Assembly (NCBI GenBank): GCA_022766515.1
Contig: JALEPA010000058.1
Span: 1 to 37,143, forward strand
Source: Lachnospiraceae bacterium
GTDB lineage: Bacteria; Bacillota; Clostridia; Lachnospirales; Lachnospiraceae
Reading direction: 5' to 3'
Length of the DNA stretch: 37,143 bases
This document shows, in pieces, positions 25,028-33,172 of the stretch (position 1 is the first letter of the stretch; each line of letters opens with the position of its first letter). The translations under genes and the position numbers were made by a program. The notes beneath the pieces were generated by a model. The model saw nothing but the letters and a program-made list of their open reading frames with translations. It was not told where the DNA came from and did no database searches.

Positions 25028-26170
25028 ATGAAATTTGTAAAAGCGGACGAATTGAAAACAGGCATGCGCCTGGCAAAGCCGATCTATAACAAGAGTGGCG
25101 TCATGCTGTATGAAAGAGATTCCAAGTTGACAAGTCAGGGTATTGTGAGTATCCGCAACTTTGGATTGATCGGCGTGTATATTTTGGAACCGGCAGAACC
25201 CGTACCACCAATGACGAGAGACGATATAGAGTTTGAGCGTTTCCAAGCGGTTTCGGTATTTGCCATTAAGGAGATCTTGGATGATGTCAGCAAGCAGAAA
25301 GAATCCAAGAGATTGTATCAGTTTGCCAATCAGTTGATCAAGAGTTATGGAACTTTGGATCATAAGATCAACTTTATCCAGAATTTGAGAAGTACAGAGG
25401 ATTATGTGTACAAACATTCTTTGAATACAGCGATTCTGTGTGCGCTTATGTCTAAGCAGATGAATCTGGATCTGAAAAAGCAGTTGGATCTGGTAGTGGC
25501 AGCGACCCTGCATGATATCGGAACCTTAATGATTCCATTGGAACTGCGCCGCAAGTCAGAGTTGGAGAGAACAACGGAGGATCAGAAAAAGATACATACT
25601 TATTATGTAGCGGCATATCAACTGTTTAGCAGAGACTATGCGTTGGATGCCGGGGTGAAGCTGATCTTAGCGGTAGCACTTCGCAGGATCTTCCATGTCG
25701 GAAGTCAGTCAGAGGAGTTGGAGAAGAAACACATTCCGGAAGTAGAAATACTGCGTACTGCTTATATGTATGATCAATTTACGGCAATGCGTTTTGATGA
25801 AGAGCCTTGGTCTGATGTGATGGCATTACGATTCCTGATGGATCAAAACAATGGATATGATCCGGATACCGTTCAGGCATTGGTGCAGAGTATTAACATT
25901 TTGGAGCCGGGTGTCTGCGTGGAATTGACCAATGGAGATAAAGGTTTGGTCATTGCACCGGGTGCGATCAATGTGTTACAGCCATTTGTGTTATCATTCC
26001 GTGACAATCGTATTTACAATCTGGGCGATTCGTATGTTGCGAGTCAGATCCAGGTGAAGGATGTCATGAAGACGATGGATAACCGTCATGTGATGGCTGG
26101 CGATGTATTGAAAGAGTACACGGGTGCGGCAGTGCACATTGGAGAGCATCTCACCAAGAAGACCTATTGA
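25028..26170 (+). CDS. HD-GYP-like protein with incomplete catalytic motifs
   Basis: The 380-aa soluble protein starts with a DUF3391-like segment (KADELKTGMRLAKPIYNKSG) and has a central HD-type domain (about 115-265). Kept residues are the first His in VYKHSLNTA, HDIG in LHDIGTLMIP, a following His in IHTYYVAAYQLF and the late Asp in AYMYDQFTAM. Missing are the Lys after HDIG (Thr instead) and the whole HHExxDGxGYP block, replaced by ALRRIFHVGSQSEE. C-di-GMP hydrolysis is therefore doubtful; it may bind nucleotide or serve as a scaffold. The C-terminal about 90 residues resemble the tail seen after HD-GYP domains. It follows hprK closely and is probably cotranscribed. Confidence 0.8.
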   Translation: MKFVKADELKTGMRLAKPIYNKSGVMLYERDSKLTSQGIVSIRNFGLIGVYILEPAEPVPPMTRDDIEFERFQAVSVFAIKEILDDVSKQKESKRLYQFANQLIKSYGTLDHKINFIQNLRSTEDYVYKHSLNTAILCALMSKQMNLDLKKQLDLVVAATLHDIGTLMIPLELRRKSELERTTEDQKKIHTYYVAAYQLFSRDYALDAGVKLILAVALRRIFHVGSQSEELEKKHIPEVEILRTAYMYDQFTAMRFDEEPWSDVMALRFLMDQNNGYDPDTVQALVQSINILEPGVCVELTNGDKGLVIAPGAINVLQPFVLSFRDNRIYNLGDSYVASQIQVKDVMKTMDNRHVMAGDVLKEYTGAAVHIGEHLTKKTY

Positions 26171-26196
26171 TCAGATCAGATACAAAAGATGGTAAG

Positions 26197-26236
26197 AGCC
26201 GGGGGCTGACATCGGAGAGGATGTCGGTTCCCGGCT
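26197..26236 (+). other. Long hairpin before pth
   Basis: 17-bp stem with three G-U pairs: AGCCGGGGGCTGACATC (26197-26213), loop GGAGAG, GATGTCGGTTCCCGGCT (26220-26236). No T-run follows, so it is not a typical intrinsic terminator despite its strength. Confidence 0.6.
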
Positions 26237-26268
26237 AATGGAATGTAATAAGAAAGGAACAGAAATAA

Positions 26269-26835
26269 ATGTATATCATTGTTGGATTAGGCAATCCGGG
26301 CAATCAGTATGCCGGAACAAGACATAACATTGGCTTTTCTGCCATCACAGCATTGTGTGATAAGTATGGGATCCAAATGGACACCAAGAAACATAAGGCA
26401 GTATGCGGAAAAGGCTTTATTGGGGGAACCAAAGTATTACTTGCCATGCCACAGACTTTTATGAATCTGAGTGGTGAAAGTGTGAGAGAACTGGTCGATT
26501 TTTATAAGATCGATCCGGAAAGCGAGTTGCTGATCATCTATGATGACATTGCGCTTGCACCGGGCAAGCTGCGGATCCGCGCACAGGGAAGTGCAGGGGG
26601 ACATAATGGCATCAAAAATATCATTGCACACCTGGGAACGCAGAAATTTGCTCGTGTCCGTGTAGGCGTGGGGGAGAAACCAAGGGGATGGGATCTTGCC
26701 GATTATGTACTGGGAAGATTTCCGAAGGAAGAAGAAAGTACGATCAGAGAGGCACTGGACCGTGTGACCGAAGCGTGTGAGACGATCGTGACCGATAGTG
26801 TGGAAAGTGCCATGAATCAATTTAACGGCGCATAG
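26269..26835 (+). CDS. pth: Peptidyl-tRNA hydrolase
   Basis: Releases peptides from tRNAs dropped during translation. The 188-aa product has all hallmark motifs: VGLGNPGNQYAGTRHNIGF with catalytic H19, KPQTFMN-like MPQTFMNLSGESV, the acidic residue in IYDDIALAPGKLRIR, and GSAGGHNGIKNI. AAAGGAACAGAAATAA precedes the ATG. The pth-mfd-parvulin order is widespread in Firmicutes. Confidence 0.97.
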   Translation: MYIIVGLGNPGNQYAGTRHNIGFSAITALCDKYGIQMDTKKHKAVCGKGFIGGTKVLLAMPQTFMNLSGESVRELVDFYKIDPESELLIIYDDIALAPGKLRIRAQGSAGGHNGIKNIIAHLGTQKFARVRVGVGEKPRGWDLADYVLGRFPKEEESTIREALDRVTEACETIVTDSVESAMNQFNGA

Positions 26836-26879
26836 ATCAGAAAAAGTGAAGGAATAGCAGAAGTTTTTGGAGGGCAGAC

Positions 26880-29800
26880 ATGGGAAAGGAAATGGAGGCA
26901 TTATTAGCACCCTTAGAAGAGATCACAGCGTATCGTACGGCAAAAGAATATATTGATAAGGCGCAGTTTCCATTGCAGATCTCCGGTTGTGTGGAGTCCC
27001 AGAAATGCCAATGGATCTATGGATTGACGGATACAAAAAAATGGAAAGTGATCATTACGGCAAATGAAATGCGCGCCAGAGAACTGGTAGAAGATTATCG
27101 CATGTTTGATAAGCAGGTATATTATTATCCGGCAAAAGATGTGATCTTTTTTAGTGCAGACATTCACGGAAATGCCGTCAGTCTGGAACGCTTAAAAGTG
27201 AGAGAAGCCTTGGCGAAAGGTGAGGGCGGTACGATCATTACAACACTGGATGCCGGTATGGAGTCAGTGATCTCGCAGAGTGTGTATGATCAGGCAAAGC
27301 GCACGATCGCAGAGGGCAGTTTGGTAGAGTTGGATCAGTTGATCGCGGATCTGACCAATATGGGTTACACTCGCCAGACGCAGGTCGAGACACCGGGTGA
27401 ATTTTCCGTGAGAGGTGGCATTATTGATGTCTTTCCGGTGGCGGAGGATTCCCCTTACCGTATCGAGTTGTGGGGAGATGAAGTCGATACGATACGATCG
27501 TTTGATGCGGAGAGCCAGCGGTCGATCGAGCGAGTAGAGGAGTTGTGCATTTTCACGGCTTCGGAGATGATCCTGACCGGAGAGCAGATCGAAAAGGGAC
27601 TTCAGGCAATCGAAAAAGATGGCAAGAAAGTCAGCAAACAGTTGATGGCGGATAAGAAATTTGAGGCATCCAACCGATTGAACGATCATTTGCGTGAACT
27701 GCGGGAAAATTATGAGGCGATGCAGGAGCGTATGGGGATGGAAAGCTATTTGCTCTATTTTCCGGTCGAGGTGCAATATTTCTTTGAAGCATTTCCGGCA
27801 GAAGATACGATTTTCTTCCTGGATGAACCATCCCGCTGTATGGAAAAGGCGGAGACGGTAGAGATCGAATTTCGTGAGAGTATGCAGAGCCGCTTGGAGC
27901 AGGGATACAGCTTGCCAAAACAGATGGAGATCTTGTGTGGCGGTGCGCAGACACTGGGATGGCTGATGAACCAGTCTTTGGTCGTGTTGTCAATCCTGGA
28001 TACTTTACCAAAGCAGTTGAAGATCAGCAGAAAGGTAAATATCCAGGTACAGCCGGTCGGTACTTACAACAAGCATTTTGAAATTCTGGTAGATGATATG
28101 AAACGGTGGCGCAAAAACGGTTACCGTGTTATTTTGCTGTCTTCATCGCGGACCAGAGCGAAGAGACTCAGCGATTCGCTGAATGAATATGACATTCCCG
28201 CTTTTTACCGGGAAGTGCCGGATGAGCCGCTCGAAAGCGGGCAGGTCATGGTGGCCTACGGTTATCTGCGGCATGGATTTTCGTATGGCATGATTAAGTT
28301 TGCAGTCGTGACGGAAGGCGATATTTTCGGAGCAAAGCAGGCGAAAAAGAAGCGTAAGCAGAAGAAATATGATGGCAAGTCGATCCAGAGTTTTAACGAA
28401 TTGTCGGTGGGCGATTATGTCGTGCATGAGAATCATGGTCTGGGTGTATATAAAGGAATTGAAAAGATCACGGTAGATCGTGTCACGAAAGATTATCTCA
28501 AAGTCGAATATGGCGATGGCGGTAATCTGTATGTCCCGGTTTCGGGACTGGATGTTTTGCAAAAATATGCAGGTCAGGAAGCCAAAGCACCAAAGTTAAA
28601 CAAGCTTAATTCCAAAGAGTGGAAGAAAACGAAGGCGAAGGTGCGGGGGGCGGTACAGGAGATCGCCAAAGATCTGGTCATGCTGTATGCCAAACGGCAG
28701 GAACAAAAGGGTTATGCCTTTGGACCGGATACGGTGTGGCAGCAGGAGTTTGAAGAGTTATTTCCTTTTGAGGAGACGAACGACCAGCTTGCAGCGATTG
28801 CAGCGACAAAGAAAGATATGGAAAGTGACAAGATCATGGATCGTTTGATCTGCGGTGATGTGGGTTATGGAAAGACAGAGATCGCACTTCGTGCGGCGTT
28901 CAAGGCGGTCAACGATGGCAAGCAGGTGGCGATCCTGGTGCCAACAACGATTTTGGCACAGCAGCATTACAACACATTGATGGAACGACTGGGAGATTTT
29001 CCAGTGCGGGTAGAGATGCTTTCGCGTTTTCGTACTCCGGCACAGCAGAAAAAGGCGATTACTCTTTTGAAAAAAGGACAGGTGGACATTGTGATCGGAA
29101 CACACCGTCTGCTTTCCAAGGATGTTACCTTTAAGGATCTTGGATTGCTGATCGTAGATGAGGAACAGCGGTTTGGCGTGACGCATAAAGAGAAGATCAA
29201 ACAGATGAAGGGAAATGTTGATGTTTTGACATTGAGCGCGACACCGATCCCACGAACACTGCATATGAGCCTGGTGGGAATCCGTGATATGAGTGTTTTG
29301 GAAGAGCCTCCGGTCGATCGTTTGCCGATCCAGACTTTCGTCATGGAGCACAACGATGAGATCATCCGAGAGGCCATCAATCGTGAGCTTGCCAGAGACG
29401 GTCAGGTCTACATGGTGTACAATCGTGTGCAGCACATTGATGAGGTGGCGGCAGAGATCGGTAAGCTTGTGCCGGATGCCACTGTGGCGTTTGCGCACGG
29501 GCAGATGAGTGAGCGTGAGCTGGAAAATATTATGATGGCATTTATCAGCCATGAGATCGATGTGTTGGTGGCGACAACGATCATCGAGACAGGTCTGGAC
29601 ATTTCTAATGTAAATACGATCATTATCGATCATGCCGACCGTATGGGCTTGTCGCAGCTTTATCAGCTTCGCGGGCGTGTCGGTAGATCCAATCGTACCG
29701 CCTATGCGTTCCTCATGTATCAAAAGGGAAGAATGTTGAAAGAAGTGGCAGAAAAACGATTGTCTGCGATTCGAGAATATACGGAACTCGGATCCGGTAT

Positions 29801-30524
29801 TAAAGTGGCAATGCGAGATCTGGAGATCCGAGGCGCAGGTAACCTTTTGGGAGCGGCGCAGTCCGGACATATGCAGGCGGTTGGTTATGATCTGTATTGC
29901 AAGATGTTAAATGAGGCGGTGCGCAGTCTGAAAGGAGAAGAAACAGAGGAAGAGAGTTTCGAGACGAGTATCGACTTACAGGTGGATGCTTACATTCCAG
30001 CATCGTATATCCGAAGTGAGTACCAAAAGCTTGATATGTATAAGCGGTTTGCCGGGATCGAGACGCCGGAAGAATACGAAGATATGCAGGAAGAATTGGT
30101 GGATCGATTTGGAGAGATCCCGAAGGCAGCAGAAAATTTGCTTCGTGTTGCTCTGCTCAAGGCGGAGGCACATCGTGCCGGGATCACGCAGATCGTGCAA
30201 AAACCAAATGGAATCCGCATTTATTTGAAAGAACATGCAGATATCTCTTCCGAAAAGCTGATGGAAATGTTAAAATCATATGCGGGGAAACTCAAGGTCG
30301 TTCAGGGAGCGACAGAGGCAGACACTTCTTACTTTTTGTATCAGATCAAACAAGACAAGAAGCAGCCGGCAAAGCGGTATCAGACAGGATATACCAGATC
30401 CCTGTTACAGACAACGCAGAAAAATAGCTCGAAAAAGGGAACGACTTCGGATGCGCAGGAACTGTTTCAGACAGTTTCACAGGTGATCCGCAGTATTGGT
30501 GAATGTACGAAGAAAGGAAACTAA
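26880..30524 (+). CDS. mfd: Transcription-repair coupling factor Mfd
   Basis: The 1214-aa DNA translocase removes stalled RNA polymerase and recruits UvrA. Domains in order: UvrB-like N-terminal module (about 1-330, with TRQTQVETPGEFSVRGGIID), RNA-polymerase-interacting CarD-like domain (about 505-580, VGDYVVHENHGLGVYKGI), RecG-like helicase motor with Walker A GDVGYGKT (659-666) and DEEQ (760-763), the TRG/motif VI region QLRGRVGRSNRTAYAF, and the C-terminal D7 autoinhibitory domain. GGAGGGCAGAC sets the start. Full length and intact. The C-terminal tail (Lys/Ser/Thr-rich) is variable in the family. Confidence 0.98.
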   Translation: MGKEMEALLAPLEEITAYRTAKEYIDKAQFPLQISGCVESQKCQWIYGLTDTKKWKVIITANEMRARELVEDYRMFDKQVYYYPAKDVIFFSADIHGNAVSLERLKVREALAKGEGGTIITTLDAGMESVISQSVYDQAKRTIAEGSLVELDQLIADLTNMGYTRQTQVETPGEFSVRGGIIDVFPVAEDSPYRIELWGDEVDTIRSFDAESQRSIERVEELCIFTASEMILTGEQIEKGLQAIEKDGKKVSKQLMADKKFEASNRLNDHLRELRENYEAMQERMGMESYLLYFPVEVQYFFEAFPAEDTIFFLDEPSRCMEKAETVEIEFRESMQSRLEQGYSLPKQMEILCGGAQTLGWLMNQSLVVLSILDTLPKQLKISRKVNIQVQPVGTYNKHFEILVDDMKRWRKNGYRVILLSSSRTRAKRLSDSLNEYDIPAFYREVPDEPLESGQVMVAYGYLRHGFSYGMIKFAVVTEGDIFGAKQAKKKRKQKKYDGKSIQSFNELSVGDYVVHENHGLGVYKGIEKITVDRVTKDYLKVEYGDGGNLYVPVSGLDVLQKYAGQEAKAPKLNKLNSKEWKKTKAKVRGAVQEIAKDLVMLYAKRQEQKGYAFGPDTVWQQEFEELFPFEETNDQLAAIAATKKDMESDKIMDRLICGDVGYGKTEIALRAAFKAVNDGKQVAILVPTTILAQQHYNTLMERLGDFPVRVEMLSRFRTPAQQKKAITLLKKGQVDIVIGTHRLLSKDVTFKDLGLLIVDEEQRFGVTHKEKIKQMKGNVDVLTLSATPIPRTLHMSLVGIRDMSVLEEPPVDRLPIQTFVMEHNDEIIREAINRELARDGQVYMVYNRVQHIDEVAAEIGKLVPDATVAFAHGQMSERELENIMMAFISHEIDVLVATTIIETGLDISNVNTIIIDHADRMGLSQLYQLRGRVGRSNRTAYAFLMYQKGRMLKEVAEKRLSAIREYTELGSGIKVAMRDLEIRGAGNLLGAAQSGHMQAVGYDLYCKMLNEAVRSLKGEETEEESFETSIDLQVDAYIPASYIRSEYQKLDMYKRFAGIETPEEYEDMQEELVDRFGEIPKAAENLLRVALLKAEAHRAGITQIVQKPNGIRIYLKEHADISSEKLMEMLKSYAGKLKVVQGATEADTSYFLYQIKQDKKQPAKRYQTGYTRSLLQTTQKNSSKKGTTSDAQELFQTVSQVIRSIGECTKKGN

Positions 30525-30528
30525 GCAA

Positions 30529-31545
30529 ATGAAAAGATCAAAATGGATGCTGACAGTTGGCGTGTGTATCGCAATGGCGGTATCGAGTTTGTGTGTGGGA
30601 TGTGGAAAAGATTCGACACCGAAGAGTAAGATTAAATTGGATTCCGGCAAATTAGAGTTCGATTCGGTCGTGATGGCGGTCGGAGACGAGCCGGTGTTAT
30701 ATAGTGAGATGATGAATTATGCCTATCTGTTAAAACGACAGTATGAGGGAAGTTTTGGAAGCGAGCTTTGGCAGTATCCGGTCGAAGACGGCAAAACGGT
30801 CGGCAGTCAGGCAAAACAGGAGATCATCAATATGGTGACACAGCTGAAAGTGATCTCTGTGACAGCAAAAGACCAGAAGGTGTCGCTGACCAATGATGAA
30901 AAAGATGAGGCAATGCAAAAGGCAGAGAGCCTGTTATCCGGCGTCAGTGACGAGGACAAAAAGACATATCACCTGACGGTACAGGGATTGAGCCAGATTT
31001 ATGAGGAAAATATTTTGGCTAATAAAATGTTTTATGTTGCTACTGATGATGCAGATACGGATATTTCCGATGAGGAGGCAAGACAGGTTTCCATTCAGTA
31101 TATGCAGATCTTGACAAACGGTACGAATAAAGACGGACAGACCGTTACTCTGGATGACACGCAAAAGGCAGAGGCGAAGAAACGAGCAGACAATCTGCAG
31201 AAACAGGCAGCGCAGACCAAAGACTTTTTGACGCTTGCCAGAGACAACTCTGATGCGGCAAAGCAGGAACTTGTCGTAGGAAAGGATTCTACCGATGTGG
31301 AGCAGGCGGTCGTGACGGCAGCACTTTCTTTGAAGAAGGGTGAGGTCAGCAGTGTTGTGACGGGAGATCAGGGATATTACATTATTTACTGTGTCAACGA
31401 CAATGATGAGGATGCGATGCAGAGCCGCAAGGAAGAGATCATCGCTGCCAGACAGACCAGTATGTTTAAGAAAAAATACAATAGCTGGTTGAAGAAAAAC
31501 GAAGTAAACATCAGTGAGGATTTCTGGAACAGCTTTTCACTATAG
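30529..31545 (+). CDS. Parvulin/SurA-like peptidyl-prolyl isomerase lipoprotein (PrsA-type foldase candidate)
   Basis: From ATG 30529 (338 aa; the track's 30496 start lies inside mfd), four bases after the mfd stop and behind AAAGGAAACTAAGC. It has a lipoprotein-type signal with Cys in LCVGCGKDS; the residue at -3 is Cys, which is atypical. A SurA N-like helical region (about 45-175) follows, then a PpiC-type domain (about 180-300, ending ALSLKKGEVSSVVTGDQGYY). The opening catalytic His of parvulins is not visible (QVSIQYMQI instead), so it may be a chaperone more than an isomerase. Expected site: outer face of the membrane. Confidence 0.85.
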   Translation: MKRSKWMLTVGVCIAMAVSSLCVGCGKDSTPKSKIKLDSGKLEFDSVVMAVGDEPVLYSEMMNYAYLLKRQYEGSFGSELWQYPVEDGKTVGSQAKQEIINMVTQLKVISVTAKDQKVSLTNDEKDEAMQKAESLLSGVSDEDKKTYHLTVQGLSQIYEENILANKMFYVATDDADTDISDEEARQVSIQYMQILTNGTNKDGQTVTLDDTQKAEAKKRADNLQKQAAQTKDFLTLARDNSDAAKQELVVGKDSTDVEQAVVTAALSLKKGEVSSVVTGDQGYYIIYCVNDNDEDAMQSRKEEIIAARQTSMFKKKYNSWLKKNEVNISEDFWNSFSL

Positions 31546-31618
31546 TCGATGTAATGTGGCTGGTGGAAATAGGAGGAAACTTGGCAGTGAAATTTCCAAA
31601 AACTTGTCGAAATATGCG

Positions 31619-31647
31619 TTTACAGCAGCAAGAAAGTTTGATATACT
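31619..31647 (+). promoter_or_regulatory. Sigma-A promoter of cheX
   Basis: TTTACA (31619-31624), 17-bp spacer, TATACT (31642-31647), 29 bases before the cheX start. No sigma-D motif is visible here, unlike the FliD-like gene. Confidence 0.7.
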
Positions 31648-31676
31648 GGAATTTATGAACTGCGGGGAGGTGGAGC

Positions 31677-32129
31677 ATGAAAGCAGAACATGTAAACCCT
31701 TTTATTATCTCGGTTTGCAAGATTATGAAGGACATGTGTATGGTGGATCTCAAGATTGGGACTCCTTCCATTAGAAATAAAAATTTTTCGTCAGACAGTT
31801 CCTTGATCAGATTGGGACTTGTCGGACAGCTACAGGGTGAAGTTATCTTAAATATAGAACACGATGCCGCATTAGGTGTCGTTTCTAAAATGATGATGAT
31901 GCCGGTGGAGTCGATCGATGCGATCGGTGAAAGTGCAATATCGGAATTGGGAAACATGGTCGCTGGAAATGCAGCAACCGTATTTGCAAACAACAATATT
32001 TTGATCGACATTACCCCACCAAGTTATTGCCTGGGTGAGAGCTATACAAATTATGAAGAGCAGTTGTTCAGTGTTCCGTTCACCTCGGACATTGGACAGT
32101 TGAGTATTGATATTTATATTCAAGAGTGA
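31677..32129 (+). CDS. cheX: CheX-type CheY-P phosphatase / chemotaxis protein
   Basis: The 150-aa cytoplasmic protein has the CheX fold signature: ESAISELGNMVAGNAATVF (about 84-102) holds the Glu and Asn of the ExxN phosphatase motif, followed by the ITPPSYCLG segment typical of the family. GGGGAGGTGGAGC sets the start. The family removes phosphate from CheY-P and so resets the flagellar motor signal. It is monocistronic here, with its own promoter and terminator. Confidence 0.9.
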   Translation: MKAEHVNPFIISVCKIMKDMCMVDLKIGTPSIRNKNFSSDSSLIRLGLVGQLQGEVILNIEHDAALGVVSKMMMMPVESIDAIGESAISELGNMVAGNAATVFANNNILIDITPPSYCLGESYTNYEEQLFSVPFTSDIGQLSIDIYIQE

Positions 32130-32139
32130 CAGCAGAAGA

Positions 32140-32167
32140 AAGAGTTTCGTCGTCGGAACTCTTTTTC
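32140..32167 (+). terminator. Intrinsic terminator after cheX
   Basis: Stem AAAGAGTTTCG / CGGAACTCTTT (one G-U pair), three-base loop, followed by a T5 run ending at 32167. Confidence 0.88.
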
Positions 32168-32197
32168 TAACTATATAGGGACTTTATCGTTTGCAAT

Positions 32198-32241
32198 ATA
32201 ATTAGAAAACACTCTGTGAGACCGCGATCATCGCACAGAGA
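32198..32241 (+). promoter_or_regulatory. Candidate -10 and leader hairpin of the RNA methyltransferase gene
   Basis: TATAAT at 32198-32203 without a clear -35, then a hairpin CTCTGTG (32213-32219) / CACAGAG (32235-32241) whose loop contains a further GCGAT/ATCGC pairing. It precedes the start by about 27 bases. Confidence 0.35.
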
Positions 32242-32267
32242 AAAGTTGCTCAGAAATGGAGAGGAAT

Positions 32268-32990
32268 ATGGCAGGATATAAGCGTTATCGAAAAGAGGAT
32301 GCCGTTTCTTATGCATTAGGCATCACTTTGACCTTTGAGCTGCTTCGTTTTCAGACGGATGCAGTGACACGAGTATTTATTCATTCCGAGATGAAGCAGG
32401 GAGACACCCTGAATAAGCTGAAACGGTTATGTGAAGAAGCAGGTATTGAGATGATACAGACCAATAAGATCTTTAATGTATTATCGCAAAAAGAAAATTG
32501 TTATGTCATAGGAGAGTTTCGGAAATTTCAGGGAACACTACAAAAGGAAGACTCTCATATCGTGTTGGTCAATCCATCCAACGCGGGCAACATGGGAACG
32601 ATCATGCGAAGTGCACTCGGCTTTGGCTTGAATCAGATGGCGATCATCCGTCCGGCAGTGGACGCGTTTGATCCGAAAGTTGTTCGGGCATCGATGGGAG
32701 CGATCTTTTCTACGGATTTTGTCTATTTTGACAGTTTTGCGGAATATCAGGCACAGTTTGGTGAGCGTGAGTTGTATCCATTTATGTTGAATGCACAGAA
32801 GAAGCTGCATGACATACAGCCTTCGGGAACATTTTCGCTGATCTTCGGAAATGAAGCGACCGGATTGCCGGATGAATTTCTAGAGGTGGGAACGAGTGTG
32901 ATCATTCCACATTCCCATCGAATCGACAGTTTGAATCTGCCGATTGCAGCAAGTATTGCTATGTACGAGACAACAAAGCAACGCTTTTGA
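32268..32990 (+). CDS. SpoU/TrmH family RNA 2'-O-methyltransferase
   Basis: SAM-dependent methyltransferase of the SPOUT class acting on tRNA or rRNA ribose. From ATG 32268 (240 aa) all three motifs appear: NPSNAGNMGTIMRSALGFG (motif 1), LIFGNEATGLPDE (motif 2) and LNLPIAASIAMYE (motif 3, SAM knot). An N-terminal substrate-binding-like segment precedes them. ATG 32256 is possible (the track's choice) but lacks any ribosome site; GGAG lies six bases before 32268. The exact nucleotide target cannot be read. Its stop codon lies inside the first of three tandem repeats. Confidence 0.9.
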   Translation: MAGYKRYRKEDAVSYALGITLTFELLRFQTDAVTRVFIHSEMKQGDTLNKLKRLCEEAGIEMIQTNKIFNVLSQKENCYVIGEFRKFQGTLQKEDSHIVLVNPSNAGNMGTIMRSALGFGLNQMAIIRPAVDAFDPKVVRASMGAIFSTDFVYFDSFAEYQAQFGERELYPFMLNAQKKLHDIQPSGTFSLIFGNEATGLPDEFLEVGTSVIIPHSHRIDSLNLPIAASIAMYETTKQRF

Positions 32991-33052
32991 TTGAGAAAGC
33001 ATAATCAATTGATTGAGAAAACATGACCAATTGATTGAGAAAACATAATCAA
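32987..33052 (+). repeat. Three tandem 22-bp dyad repeats upstream of the CobW pair
   Basis: Units at 32987-33008, 33009-33030 and 33031-33052. Each begins TTGATTGAGAAA and ends CAA; units 1 and 3 end AATCAA, so each is an inverted repeat (TTGATT...AATCAA), and the unit 1/2 junction makes the palindrome AATCAATTGATT. Units differ at only three positions. The array ends eight bases before a TTGACA and 20 before a TATAAT, where an operator would sit. Confidence 0.85.
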
Positions 33053-33059
33053 TAGGGTG

Positions 33060-33078
33060 TTGACAAGGTTGCTATAAT
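33060..33078 (+). promoter_or_regulatory. Promoter-like elements of the CobW operon with non-standard spacing
   Basis: TATAAT at 33073-33078 preceded by TGC, an extended -10. A perfect TTGACA lies at 33060-33065, only seven bases upstream, too close for a normal -35. A hairpin CCGTG/CACGG at 33117-33131 lies in the leader. Confidence 0.5.
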
Positions 33079-33172
33079 AGTAGTAGGGCTTTGAAAGCCA
33101 TAGAAGAGGATGAGGACCGTGTCAGACACGGCGTAGAGACAAAGAGAAAGACATAGAAAGGAAGGATTTGAA

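Noticed and set aside
28758-29870. 370-aa minus-strand ORF inside mfd
   Set aside because: Lies antisense to the conserved helicase domains; long only because of codon bias on the coding strand.
32987-33052. Tandem repeats considered as a CRISPR fragment
   Set aside because: The units abut without spacers and no cas genes are present.
32987-33078. Zur or AdcR box
   Set aside because: The dyad does not match the known consensus forms of these zinc regulators, so only a generic operator is claimed.
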